This document shows, piece by piece, positions 1-7,835 of a stretch of 64,000 bases of DNA; the first letter of the stretch is position 1; each line of letters begins with the position of its first letter. The DNA is from Chelatococcus asaccharovorans. Lineage in GTDB: Bacteria; Pseudomonadota; Alphaproteobacteria; Rhizobiales; Beijerinckiaceae. Where the stretch lies: assembly GCF_003201475.1 (NCBI RefSeq), contig NZ_QJJK01000004.1, positions 256,631 through 320,630 on the forward strand. The letters run 5' to 3'. Made by a program: the position numbers and the translations under genes. The notes below the pieces were generated by a model. That model was not told the origin of the DNA. It did not search any database and saw only the letters and a program-made list of their open reading frames with translations.

Positions 1-400
1 GACCGACGAGATCGAGGAGTTGGCGGACTCGTTCCGCACGATCCGGTCGTCCGTGGACGGCCAGCGGCTCGCCGATGATGGTGGCCACGCTGTGGCGCGG
101 ATTGAGCGAACCGAACGGATCCTGAAAAATCATCTGGATTTCGGCGCGCGACTGCTTGAGGTCGCGCCCCGAGATTTTAGCGAGATCCTTGCCACCATAC
201 CAGATCTCGCCGCCTGTCGGGGTATCGAGCCGCATGATCGAGCGCCCGAGCGTGCTCTTGCCGCATCCGGATTCTCCGACGATGCCGAGGATTTCGCCTT
301 CCGCGAGATCGAAGGATATGCCGTCGAGCGCCAACAGCCTGCCGCCGTCTGCCGTCGGATAATGCTTGACCAGATCCCGAACCGAGAGAAGCGGCGTCAT
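1..400 (-). CDS. Peptide-type ABC transporter ATPase, DppF/OppF family (partial)
   Basis: This is the N-terminal 133 residues of the second ATPase of a dipeptide/oligopeptide/nickel-type ABC importer; the rest lies beyond the left edge of the window. The reading starts at the ATG at 400, which overlaps the TGA of the upstream ATPase gene in an ATGA junction, so the two are translationally coupled. The Walker A motif GESGCGKS is at residues 42-49 and a Q-loop of the form IFQDPFGSLNPR follows. In this family the DppF-type subunit pairs with a DppD-type subunit and energises import through two permeases. The partner permeases are probably the divergent genes at 3234-5074. Substrate cannot be read from this part. 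Confidence 0.9.
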   Translation of the reverse strand, partial: MTPLLSVRDLVKHYPTADGGRLLALDGISFDLAEGEILGIVGESGCGKSTLGRSIMRLDTPTGGEIWYGGKDLAKISGRDLKQSRAEIQMIFQDPFGSLNPRHSVATIIGEPLAVHGRPDRAERVRQLLDLVG

Positions 401-1380
401 GTGGCCGGATTCCAGCAATAGCCGACATGTTCGCCACGGCGGACGGCGGGCGGCGGATTGTCGGCGCATCGTTCGAGCGCATGCGCACATCGTCCGGCGA
501 ATGCGCAGCCGGCGGGCCGCTCGCCGGGTGGCGGCACTGTCCCGGTTATCGCCGGAAGCTCGGTGCCGGGCTCGTTTGCCGCGGGAATGGTTCCGATGAG
601 GGCCTCGGTATAGCGATGGATAGGCTCGGAAAACAGCGTGTCCACCGACCCCTGCTCAGCGATCCTCCCGGCATACATGACGACCGCGCGGTCACATGTC
701 TCCGCTACCACGCCGAGGTCGTGGGTCACGAGAATGCACGCCATGCCGAAGCGTTTGCGCATGGCGCCGATCAGTTCGAGAATCTGCGCCTGGATGGTCA
801 CATCGAGGGCCGTGGTCGGTTCATCCGCCATCAGCAATGCCGGTTCACAAGCGAGCGCCATGGCGATCATCACCCGCTGCCGCTGGCCGCCGGAAAGCTC
901 GAACGGATATTTGCGCAGTTGCTCCGGCGAAGATGGCAGGCCGACGAGATCGAGAACACGGGCAATCTCCCTCATGCGTTCGGAGCGGGACAGATTGCGA
1001 TGCACTTCCAGCGCTTCGCCGATCTGGGAACCGATCGTCATGATCGGATTGAGCGATGTCATCGGCTCCTGGAAAATCATCGAGATGCGATTTCCGCGCA
1101 CCAGATTGAGCGCCTTCTCATCGAGGCCGGAAATATCCTGGCCCTCGAACAGGATCCGCCCGTTCGTCCGCCTGACGGCGTGTGCGGGCAAGAGCCCCAG
1201 CACGGACAGCGCGGTGATCGTCTTGCCGCAACCGGATTCCCCGAGAAGACCGACCATTTCGCCGCGCGCAACTTCGAGGCTGATGTCCTCAACCAAAGCG
1301 GCGGATGCCGATTCGAGCCGCAGGTTTTCGATGCGCAGCAGCGGTTGATTTTCAAGTTCCGGGTTTGCGGCTAGGTTCAA
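397..1380 (-). CDS. Peptide-type ABC transporter ATPase, DppD/OppD family
   Basis: A cytoplasmic ATPase of a peptide/nickel-type importer, 327 residues, a normal length for the family. Walker A GESGCGKT is at 48-55, the signature LSGGQ at 162-166 and Walker B LLMADE at 182-187. The C-terminal extension has the cysteine-containing segment (GCAFAGRC) seen in oligopeptide-type ATPases, which often carries an Fe-S cluster. No ATG lies near the N-terminus; the only sensible start is the TTG at 1380, preceded by a weak AGAGAAG. It is divergent from the binding protein gene at 1582, with a roughly 200-bp intergenic region, and overlaps the downstream ATPase by four bases. Substrate is unknown; the context links it to the carrier-protein cluster that follows. 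Confidence 0.92.
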   Translation of the reverse strand: MNLAANPELENQPLLRIENLRLESASAALVEDISLEVARGEMVGLLGESGCGKTITALSVLGLLPAHAVRRTNGRILFEGQDISGLDEKALNLVRGNRISMIFQEPMTSLNPIMTIGSQIGEALEVHRNLSRSERMREIARVLDLVGLPSSPEQLRKYPFELSGGQRQRVMIAMALACEPALLMADEPTTALDVTIQAQILELIGAMRKRFGMACILVTHDLGVVAETCDRAVVMYAGRIAEQGSVDTLFSEPIHRYTEALIGTIPAANEPGTELPAITGTVPPPGERPAGCAFAGRCAHALERCADNPPPAVRRGEHVGYCWNPAT

Positions 1381-1450
1381 CGGGAACTTCTCTGGTTGCA
1401 GGCGCCGGGGCCGTTTGAAGGACGGTGTGCGCAGGCAATTTGTCCTGTAT

Positions 1451-1490
1451 TGGTAACATTGACAATACCCTTTTCTTCATAAATGGTATT
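1451..1490. promoter_or_regulatory. Putative divergent promoter/operator with GGTA motifs
   Basis: The divergent region between the ATPases and the binding protein contains GGTA at 1452-1455, its complement TACC at 1466-1469, and a further GGTA at 1485-1488 within AATGGTATT. A TTGACA hexamer sits at 1459-1464 between the first two. A similar pair of GGTA repeats lies upstream of the monooxygenase gene at about 15304-15323. A shared regulator is an inference only. Confidence 0.3.
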
Positions 1491-1581
1491 CAGGTGGACT
1501 AGTTCGGGGGAGGCGGGCAAAAATCGCCGCCGAACTGACAAAATCTGCGTTTCGATAAAACGTATGAGAGGGCGGGAAGTG

Positions 1582-3090
1582 ATGAACATCTTAAGCAAAT
1601 ACGCCTTGGCATGCAGCGTCGCCCTTGGCGGCTTCATTGCCGCGATGCCTGTTGTGGTGGCCGCGCCTCTCGAAGTCGCCGTGGAGCAGTCGCCATCCGG
1701 GCTTGATCCGCATATTGTTACCGCCTTCACGTCGTTCCAGATTATCGATGGTACCATCTATGAAGGGCTCGCGGCTCTTGATGGCGATCTCAACATCGTT
1801 CCTGGCCTGGCGTCGAAATGGGACATTTCCGACGACAAGAAGACCTATACGTTCACGCTGCAGGACGGCGTGAAATTCCACGGCGGCGCGATGATGACGT
1901 CCAAGGACGTGGCCTCGAGCCTCAATCGTGTGTTGGCCAAGAAAACGGGTTCGCCGCTCGCCAGCCGCCTGGCCGCAGTTGAAAGAATCGACACGCCGGA
2001 TGACAAGACCGTCGTCATCCATCTGTCGGCGCCGTCCGCGCCGCTTCTGTCCTCGCTGACCACGATCGCGATCGTGCCTGCGAAATATGAGAATGACACC
2101 GAGACCTTGCAGCGCAAGCCCGATGGCACCGGACCGTTCAAGATGATTGAGTGGCAGCCGGATGTCGCCATCAAGCTGGCGCCAAACACGGATTACTGGC
2201 AGAAGGGCCTGCCCAAGCTCGATGGTGTGAATTTCAACATCGTGCCGGAGGCCACCACCCGCCATGTCGGGTTGACCAGCGGCCAGTACCAGATGCTGCC
2301 GAATATCGATGGCGTCACCGCGCAGCAATTGCAGGGCCAGCCCGGCGTTAAGATGGAAGAAGCCCTTGAGCTGGCCTATTCGCTGATCGGCATGAACGTC
2401 ACGCGCCCGCCCTTCGACAATCCCAAGGTGCGTGAAGCCATCAACTACGCCGTCAACCGCGGTGATATCGTCGCCGCTGCCCTCTTCGGTGCAGGCGTCC
2501 CCGGCGGGCCGCTGTCGCCGGCACTGACCAATTTCGCGACGCCCGTCGGCGATTTCGCGTGTTTCAAGCCTGATGTGGCGAAGGCCAAGGCGTTGATGGC
2601 CGAGTCGGGGATCGCCACGCCGGTCAATGCACGTCTTCTGGTGCTGCCTCGTGATTCCACCAAGGCCATCGCCCAAATCCTACAACAGGAACTCGCTGCG
2701 ATTGGGATCAATCTGACGCTCGACATTCCGGAAATCGGCCAGTTCGTCCAGAACTGGAAGAATTCCGATTTCGATCTCTTCGTCTCGTTGAATGCGGGCA
2801 CGATTGAGCCGGATGACTATTTCTACCGCACTTTTCGGACCGGCGGATCAACTAACGTTTTCAAATACTCCAATAAGAAGCTTGATGCCTTGCTGGATAA
2901 AGGACGAGAAGAAACCGACGTCGAAAGCCGAAAGAAAATCTACACCGACGTGCAGTCGATCCTGGCTTGCGACGGCCCCGCATCATTTCTGACCTACGGA
3001 AAGATTTACACCGCCATGAACGAGAAGGTGAAAGGCTACAAGATCAATCCCAATCGCTCGCTGCGCACGCTCCGTTCCACATCGCAGTGA
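1582..3090 (+). CDS. Periplasmic substrate-binding protein, SBP_bac_5 (peptide/nickel type)
   Basis: A solute receptor of the large DppA/OppA/NikA class, 502 residues from the chosen start. The N-terminus is a Sec signal peptide: short basic start, hydrophobic stretch of roughly residues 7-22, and an Ala-X-Ala-like end before the mature region. The GGAAG-like sequence just upstream supports the ATG at 1582; an in-frame ATG at 1564 and the upstream reading to 1483 are less likely. Family features include the early ESPSGLDPH-like segment and the recurrent FHGGAMMTSKDV region. It leads an operon-like run with the two permeases, the ubiquitin-like protein and an E1-like enzyme. The ligand could be a peptide, opine or metallophore; sequence alone does not decide. 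Confidence 0.9.
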   Translation: MNILSKYALACSVALGGFIAAMPVVVAAPLEVAVEQSPSGLDPHIVTAFTSFQIIDGTIYEGLAALDGDLNIVPGLASKWDISDDKKTYTFTLQDGVKFHGGAMMTSKDVASSLNRVLAKKTGSPLASRLAAVERIDTPDDKTVVIHLSAPSAPLLSSLTTIAIVPAKYENDTETLQRKPDGTGPFKMIEWQPDVAIKLAPNTDYWQKGLPKLDGVNFNIVPEATTRHVGLTSGQYQMLPNIDGVTAQQLQGQPGVKMEEALELAYSLIGMNVTRPPFDNPKVREAINYAVNRGDIVAAALFGAGVPGGPLSPALTNFATPVGDFACFKPDVAKAKALMAESGIATPVNARLLVLPRDSTKAIAQILQQELAAIGINLTLDIPEIGQFVQNWKNSDFDLFVSLNAGTIEPDDYFYRTFRTGGSTNVFKYSNKKLDALLDKGREETDVESRKKIYTDVQSILACDGPASFLTYGKIYTAMNEKVKGYKINPNRSLRTLRSTSQ

Positions 3091-3124
3091 ATAACCAATT
3101 CAGATGCGCAACAGTCCGATGACC

Positions 3125-3159
3125 GGCGGCGGGACCAGGGACTTGCCGGATCCGCCGCC
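3125..3159 (+). promoter_or_regulatory. GC-rich stem-loop between binding protein and permease genes
   Basis: GGCGGCGG at 3125-3132 pairs with CCGCCGCC at 3152-3159 around a 19-base loop that can itself extend the stem. No U-run follows, so it is not a classical terminator. Such hairpins after binding-protein genes commonly protect the upstream mRNA and lower downstream expression; that role is inferred. Confidence 0.45.
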
Positions 3160-3233
3160 AGTATTGACAGGGGACGGTTGGCAGAACGCCGACACGCGTA
3201 TCGCCCGGACTGAATCGACATAGGACATCAGCA

Positions 3234-4196
3234 GTGTCGCCCATGCAAATTCTCAAACGGCTACGCGGTCGACTGATCGATCTGTGCGTCATTATTGTCG
3301 GCGTGTCCGTTTTGGTGTTTGGCTTTATTCGCATGATTCCCGGCGATGCCGTCGCCATCATGCTTGGAGCGAATGCAGAAGTGACGCCTGATCGCCTTGC
3401 TGCGCTCCGAAGCCGGCTTGGTCTCGATCTGCCGGTCCATGAGCAGTACTTCGCCTGGCTGTGGAAAGTACTTCACGGCGATTTCGGCGTCTCGATCTGG
3501 ACCGGCCGTCCCGTGATCGACGAGATCGGCGCCCATGTCTGGCCCACATTGCAACTGATGTTAATGGCGATGTTCTCGGCGATCGTGCTCGCCATTCCGC
3601 TCGGCATCCTGATGGCGCGCATGCGCGGGGCGCGCGGCGAGCCGTATGTGCAGGCGGGCTCCGTGGTCGGGCTTACTGTGCCGCCATTCTGGCTCGGCAT
3701 CGTGATGATTCTCGTTTTCTCCGCCATCATGCCGAAACTGCAGATGCTGGGCTATGTCCCGTTCTCGAAAGACCCGCTCGGAAACATCCAGCGGATGATC
3801 CTGCCGGCCTTCGCCCTGAGCCTGCCGATCACCGCCAACCTTGCGCGGCTGTTGCGCTCGACCCTGTTGGAGGCGCTGCAGCAGGACTACATTCGCACGG
3901 CCCGCGCCAAGGGCGTATCGGCGAGGCGGATTCTCTATCGCCATGCACTCCGGAACGCCATTATTTCCTTTGTCACCAGCGTTGGCATCCAGGCGGGTTA
4001 TCTTCTGGGCGGGGCCATCGTCATTGAACAGGTTTTCGCCATTCCGGGGTTGGGCCGGCTGATTCTCGGGGCGATCGCTGAGCGCAATTACCCACTCTTG
4101 CAGGCAACCATTCTGCTGGCCACGGCAGCATTCGTGCTGGTCAATTTCGTGGTCGACGTGATCTATACACTGATCGATCCGAGGATTTCGGAATGA
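3234..4196 (+). CDS. Peptide-type ABC transporter permease, DppB family
   Basis: An inner-membrane permease of 320 residues with an N-terminal transmembrane segment, the short conserved periplasmic region containing IRMIPGDAV and LGLDLPVHEQY, and several further membrane helices. The cytoplasmic EAA-like loop with ARAKGVSARRILYRHALRN contacts the ATPase. AGGA at 3222-3225 with eight bases of spacing supports the GTG at 3234; an in-frame ATG at 3243 is the alternative. It overlaps the next permease gene by four bases. It is expected to form a heterodimer with that permease. Confidence 0.92.
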   Translation: MSPMQILKRLRGRLIDLCVIIVGVSVLVFGFIRMIPGDAVAIMLGANAEVTPDRLAALRSRLGLDLPVHEQYFAWLWKVLHGDFGVSIWTGRPVIDEIGAHVWPTLQLMLMAMFSAIVLAIPLGILMARMRGARGEPYVQAGSVVGLTVPPFWLGIVMILVFSAIMPKLQMLGYVPFSKDPLGNIQRMILPAFALSLPITANLARLLRSTLLEALQQDYIRTARAKGVSARRILYRHALRNAIISFVTSVGIQAGYLLGGAIVIEQVFAIPGLGRLILGAIAERNYPLLQATILLATAAFVLVNFVVDVIYTLIDPRISE

Positions 4197-5074
4197 GCGC
4201 GGCAGACATCCGCACCGATGCCGTCCGCAAAGGTGGGTTCGACCCTTCGGCCGGCGCCCGGTCCCGCTGGCTCCGGCCCTCGCTCTACAACATATCGCTG
4301 GCCATGATCGTCGTCATCGGCTTCGTCGCGATCGCCGCACCGTTCGTGGCCCCCTACGATCCGCTGCAGCAGGATATTCTTCAGCGCCTGAAGGGGCCGT
4401 CAACGGCTCATTGGCTCGGCACCGACTGGCTCGGCCGCGATATCCTGTCTCGCATCATCTACGGGCTGCGTTCTTCGCTGTCCATTTCAGCCGGTGCGGT
4501 TTTCGTGGCCCTGCTTGCGGGCGGCATTCTCGGTCTTGCCGCAGCCTACTACAAGGGTTGGACGGATCGCATCATCATGCGGCTGATGGATATTCTCTTC
4601 GCATTCCCCGTCATGCTGCTCGCCATCGGCGTTATCGCGCTGCTGGGGCCGGGCCGTTTCCCCACGGGAGCGGCCATCGCCATCGTCTATACGCCTATCT
4701 TCGCCCGGCTTCTGCGGGCGCCCGCGCTGGTGGTCGCTGCAAGTGACTATGTGCTGAGCGCGCGCGCCATCGGGGCTTCGGACCTGCGCATCATCGCCTT
4801 TCACATCCTGCCCAATCTGGCGAGCGTGATCCTGGTCCAGGTCAGTCTGCTGCTGTCGACGGCGATTCTCGTCGAGGCGTCGCTGTCGTTTCTCGGCCTC
4901 GGCACCCAGCCGCCATTGCCGTCGCTTGGGATGATGCTCTCAGAAGGGCGCAATTTCCTCTTCTTGGCCCCGTGGGCTGCGGTTTTTGCGGGCCTTGCCA
5001 TTCTGATCGTGGCTTTCGCGCTCAATCTGTTTGGCGATGCGCTGCGTGACGACCTCGATCCGCGGCTCAAGTGA
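4193..5074 (+). CDS. Peptide-type ABC transporter permease, DppC family
   Basis: The second inner-membrane permease, 293 residues. It has an N-terminal cytoplasmic tail, a first membrane helix at about residues 37-57, then the family segment HWLGTDWLGRDILSRI typical of DppC proteins, followed by four to five helices and an EAA loop (ARAIGASDLRIIAFHILPN). The ATG is embedded in the TGA of the preceding gene. The stop at 5074 lies only 11 bases before the start of the ubiquitin-like gene, so transporter and carrier protein are almost certainly cotranscribed. Confidence 0.93.
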   Translation: MSAADIRTDAVRKGGFDPSAGARSRWLRPSLYNISLAMIVVIGFVAIAAPFVAPYDPLQQDILQRLKGPSTAHWLGTDWLGRDILSRIIYGLRSSLSISAGAVFVALLAGGILGLAAAYYKGWTDRIIMRLMDILFAFPVMLLAIGVIALLGPGRFPTGAAIAIVYTPIFARLLRAPALVVAASDYVLSARAIGASDLRIIAFHILPNLASVILVQVSLLLSTAILVEASLSFLGLGTQPPLPSLGMMLSEGRNFLFLAPWAAVFAGLAILIVAFALNLFGDALRDDLDPRLK

Positions 5075-5085
5075 GGGAGGGCCGA

Positions 5086-5322
5086 ATGCAGAACAAGATT
5101 GAAATCACCGTCAACCGCAGGCGTTTCGACGGGTCGTGCGGTGTTACTTCGCAGATGACCGCCGCTGAGATCGCCGGACTTGTCGGGATACCGGCGCAAA
5201 ATGCCATCGTCGAGCGGGAAACGGCGCGTAACGCCTATGAAGCGGTTTCCTCCGACGCGCAGATCGCCATCGAGGCGGGCATGCATTTTCTCGTGACCCG
5301 GCACTTCGTCATGGGCGGCTAA
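5086..5322 (+). CDS. Ubiquitin-like beta-grasp protein ending in Gly-Gly
   Basis: A 78-residue protein that ends exactly in Gly-Gly (HFVMGG), the hallmark of ubiquitin-like modifiers and sulfur carriers activated by E1 enzymes. It resembles single units of the bacterial multiubiquitin-type family: an initial strand EITVNRRRF, an MTAAEIAGLVGIP helix, and a terminal hydrophobic strand before the GG. The ATG at 5086 has GGAGG six or seven bases upstream; a GTG at 5071 overlapping the permease stop is less likely. The next gene encodes an E1-like adenylating enzyme, its natural partner. No E2-like protein is nearby, so thiocarboxylate formation or E2-independent attachment is more plausible than ubiquitin-style ligation. 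The partner assignment is inferred from the Gly-Gly end and adjacency. Confidence 0.75.
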   Translation: MQNKIEITVNRRRFDGSCGVTSQMTAAEIAGLVGIPAQNAIVERETARNAYEAVSSDAQIAIEAGMHFLVTRHFVMGG

Positions 5323-5437
5323 TGGCGCGATCCCGGCGGATGAGACCCATCGGTCAGGACAGATCGCCCGCCAGACCGGCAGAGCAGAGCGCGCGGGGCA
5401 GCGAATGTTAAGCTGATCGACCGGAGAAGGATTTGCC

Positions 5438-6808
5438 ATGGCATCCGACATGCCTCCCGAATGGATCTCGATTCGTCTGGCGCGACCGGAAGTCGCCAGG
5501 ATCCGAACCTTGATGGATCAGACTGAAGGCGCTGCTTTCACGGATCTAGCACTTGCTTTCGGAGTGGGGAGAGCACGCGGCCGCACGGTCTTTGTTTGTC
5601 GTGGCAGCGTCATGGATGCCGGTGCCGACAATCGCATTGTCGGGACTGTAACGGTTCTTTCCGGCGAGGCTGGCAGCTTTGCCGCGGCCATGGCTGAATG
5701 GCGCAGCGGCGAAACGGAGCCACGGCCACGAGATCCGGTGCTGCGGTTGGGCGTCGGGCCGGCTATCGGCGGACATTTTGAAATCGCTGCACGGGCATGG
5801 GTCGAGGGAGTTTGGCGTGACGTCGATCACGTCTTCCTCGAGGGCATGCCGGGCGTGCTCAGCTGGTCGGGCGGCAGGCCACCCGTTGCCTATGATCTGC
5901 CGCCTGAAAGGGTGGCACGTTTCACGAGTTCCTTCGGCATTGAGGCATGGCAACGGCTTCGGCGGTCAACGGCCGTGGTGATCGGCGCTGGCGGCACGGG
6001 TTCCATAACGATCCCGATGCTGGCGCGCGCCGGCGTCGGGCGCATCGTTATCGTCGACTCCGATCACATCACGCCCTCCAACCTTGAACGCACCCATGCG
6101 AGTTTCCCCTGGCACGTCGAAGCCAGGACGTTGAAAGCAGAACTGGCGCGCGATCACGTGCGCGCGATCGATCCGGATATCGAGGTCATCGCCTATGAGG
6201 GCCGCCTGCCGCAGGCGGACATCGTGGCCGAAGTCCTGCGCGCCGATGTCCTTGTTGGCTGCACCGACCAGCATACGAGCCGCCTGGCCGTGGCCGACAT
6301 GGCGCGCCGCTATCTCGTGCCCGCGATCGATTGCGGTGGCTTGATCGAGGGCGCGGACGGGCGCGTGACCGGACAGATCATCCAATTGGTCGTTTTCCGG
6401 CCCGACGATCCGTGCCCGGTCTGCCGCGGCATGATCGATCCGGTCCGCGTCGCGCAGGAATTGATGTCGGACGAGGAGCGGAGGGCGATCCGCGGGCGCG
6501 CGGATGAAGGTGCCGTGCCGCGCGAGGCCCATGAAATTCCGCAGATCGACACGGTCGGCTACATCACGACTGTCAGCGGCACATTGGCCGCAGGCTATGC
6601 CATCGGCTGGCTCACCGGCCGTTTCGATCCGCCGTTCGAGCGCATGCAGATGAACCTGATCGCCGATTGCCTGGACGTTACCAACCGACCGCAGAAACAC
6701 GATCCGGACTGCAAGTGCCGCCAAAGCCGCGGGCTCGGCGACCTCGGCGGCGAACTGGCGCCCTTTGCTGTCCCGAACCACTGGAAGCCCGCGCGGCGCA
6801 TCGTGTGA
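5438..6808 (+). CDS. E1-like ThiF-family adenylyltransferase with extra N-terminal domain
   Basis: A 456-residue E1-like protein. The ThiF/MoeB fold starts near residue 165: nucleotide-binding GAGGTGS at 183-189, the Asp at 207, SNLER at 214-218, CTDQ at 275-278, a CPVC pair at 326-329 and a C-terminal CKC at 425-427 that may complete a zinc site. Residues 1-150 form a separate domain that may be a degenerate JAB/MPN-like domain; the expected HxH metal motif is not visible, so this is weak. GGAGAAGG precedes the ATG at 5438. It should adenylate the C-terminal Gly of the upstream ubiquitin-like protein. The stop abuts the stop of the convergent TIM-barrel gene with no spacer. Confidence 0.85.
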   Translation: MASDMPPEWISIRLARPEVARIRTLMDQTEGAAFTDLALAFGVGRARGRTVFVCRGSVMDAGADNRIVGTVTVLSGEAGSFAAAMAEWRSGETEPRPRDPVLRLGVGPAIGGHFEIAARAWVEGVWRDVDHVFLEGMPGVLSWSGGRPPVAYDLPPERVARFTSSFGIEAWQRLRRSTAVVIGAGGTGSITIPMLARAGVGRIVIVDSDHITPSNLERTHASFPWHVEARTLKAELARDHVRAIDPDIEVIAYEGRLPQADIVAEVLRADVLVGCTDQHTSRLAVADMARRYLVPAIDCGGLIEGADGRVTGQIIQLVVFRPDDPCPVCRGMIDPVRVAQELMSDEERRAIRGRADEGAVPREAHEIPQIDTVGYITTVSGTLAAGYAIGWLTGRFDPPFERMQMNLIADCLDVTNRPQKHDPDCKCRQSRGLGDLGGELAPFAVPNHWKPARRIV

Positions 6809-7813
6809 TCACCGGGAAAACATCGTGCGCAACCGGTCCAGGGAGCGTTGTTGTGCGCCGTTCCCGACGTAGGTTTCTCCGGAAGCGGGCTCCACCTCCA
6901 CGCAGAGGACCGTGTTCACCTGGCCGCCGGAAATCCGTTCAGGCAGTTTGGAAAAGGGCAGGGTGCCCGTTCCGATTTCCAGCCCTTCGGTTGTCAGCGC
7001 ATCACGTGGGAGATCGCCTCGCGAGGCCGGTTCATCGAAAAAGATGCTGTCGCTGAGATGGAGCCAGGGCATCGCGGCATCTACAAAATCGAACGGATGC
7101 AACTGTTCCGCCTGTTCCAGATCATCCGCAGTGATGCCACTGAAACGCGGATCATCCCGCACTGCATTCACGTTGCTCCGGGCATAATTAAACAGATTCG
7201 ATGACAGGGTCGCGTGCGCCACATCGATGAAAGGAAAGACATTGGCGATGTTTTGCGATGCCAGAAATTTCCGGAAATCGGAAACTTCCCAGGGAAAGAA
7301 GTGATCGATCGGCCCGGCGAGATAATCGCCGGAGCGCCGCGATGCCAGGAAGTAATGGCCCATATTCTCGACCAGCAGCAAGATGTCCGGCGCTTCGCGC
7401 GCAAGCTCGGCGACGGTCGCATTGAAACCGGCCGCGGCCTCGGCGCGGTTCGAGCGCGCCGGTGCGGGACCATAAACCATGCCCCAATAGCGATGCATGA
7501 CGATGCGCGAGGCGCCGCATTCCTTTGCAAACGCAAGGGTAAGCGAAACCTGTCCGGCATCGAAATCGGATGATGTCACGATCTCGACATCCTGGAACGG
7601 GATGTGGACGGTCAGATCGGCAGGACCGAAAGCATCCTCGAGCCGCCGGAGATTTTCGAGACAGGTGGCCCGGCCACCCGCGCTGTAGAGATCCTGCTTG
7701 CCGAATGTATGCAATTCGAGGCGAACCGGCAGTCCGGCGTCGGAGAGCACCTGCGCACGGTGCTCAAGCTGCGGATAGGCGACGGCGGCACCCTTGAGTG
7801 CGAATTGAACCAT
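6809..7813 (-). CDS. TIM-barrel sugar isomerase/epimerase-like protein
   Basis: A 334-residue protein resembling the xylose-isomerase-like TIM-barrel family (AP endonuclease 2 superfamily), whose members isomerise or epimerise sugars using a divalent metal. Recognisable barrel strands include ELHTFG, LTVHIPFQ, IVMHRYWG, LLLVENMGH, FIDVAHA, WLHLSDS and LCVEVEP, placing Glu, Asp, His and Glu residues at strand ends as expected for metal ligands. The ATG at 7813 has AAGGG upstream; an ATG at 7843 inside the preceding gene is possible. It follows the CoA-transferase gene in the same direction with only 22 bases between them. Substrate is unknown. Confidence 0.75.
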   Translation of the reverse strand: MVQFALKGAAVAYPQLEHRAQVLSDAGLPVRLELHTFGKQDLYSAGGRATCLENLRRLEDAFGPADLTVHIPFQDVEIVTSSDFDAGQVSLTLAFAKECGASRIVMHRYWGMVYGPAPARSNRAEAAAGFNATVAELAREAPDILLLVENMGHYFLASRRSGDYLAGPIDHFFPWEVSDFRKFLASQNIANVFPFIDVAHATLSSNLFNYARSNVNAVRDDPRFSGITADDLEQAEQLHPFDFVDAAMPWLHLSDSIFFDEPASRGDLPRDALTTEGLEIGTGTLPFSKLPERISGGQVNTVLCVEVEPASGETYVGNGAQQRSLDRLRTMFSR

Positions 7814-7835
7814 GGCAGGGCACCCTTGGTGCGGA

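Noticed and set aside
3125-3159. Rho-independent terminator after the binding-protein gene
   Set aside because: The stem is strong but no U-run follows and the permease genes continue in the same direction, so it was listed as a regulatory stem-loop instead.
5086-6808. Bil- or CBASS-type antiphage ubiquitin-like defence module
   Set aside because: There is no E2-like protein, no active JAB peptidase, no nucleotidyltransferase or effector nearby, and the genes lie in a transporter/biosynthetic operon.
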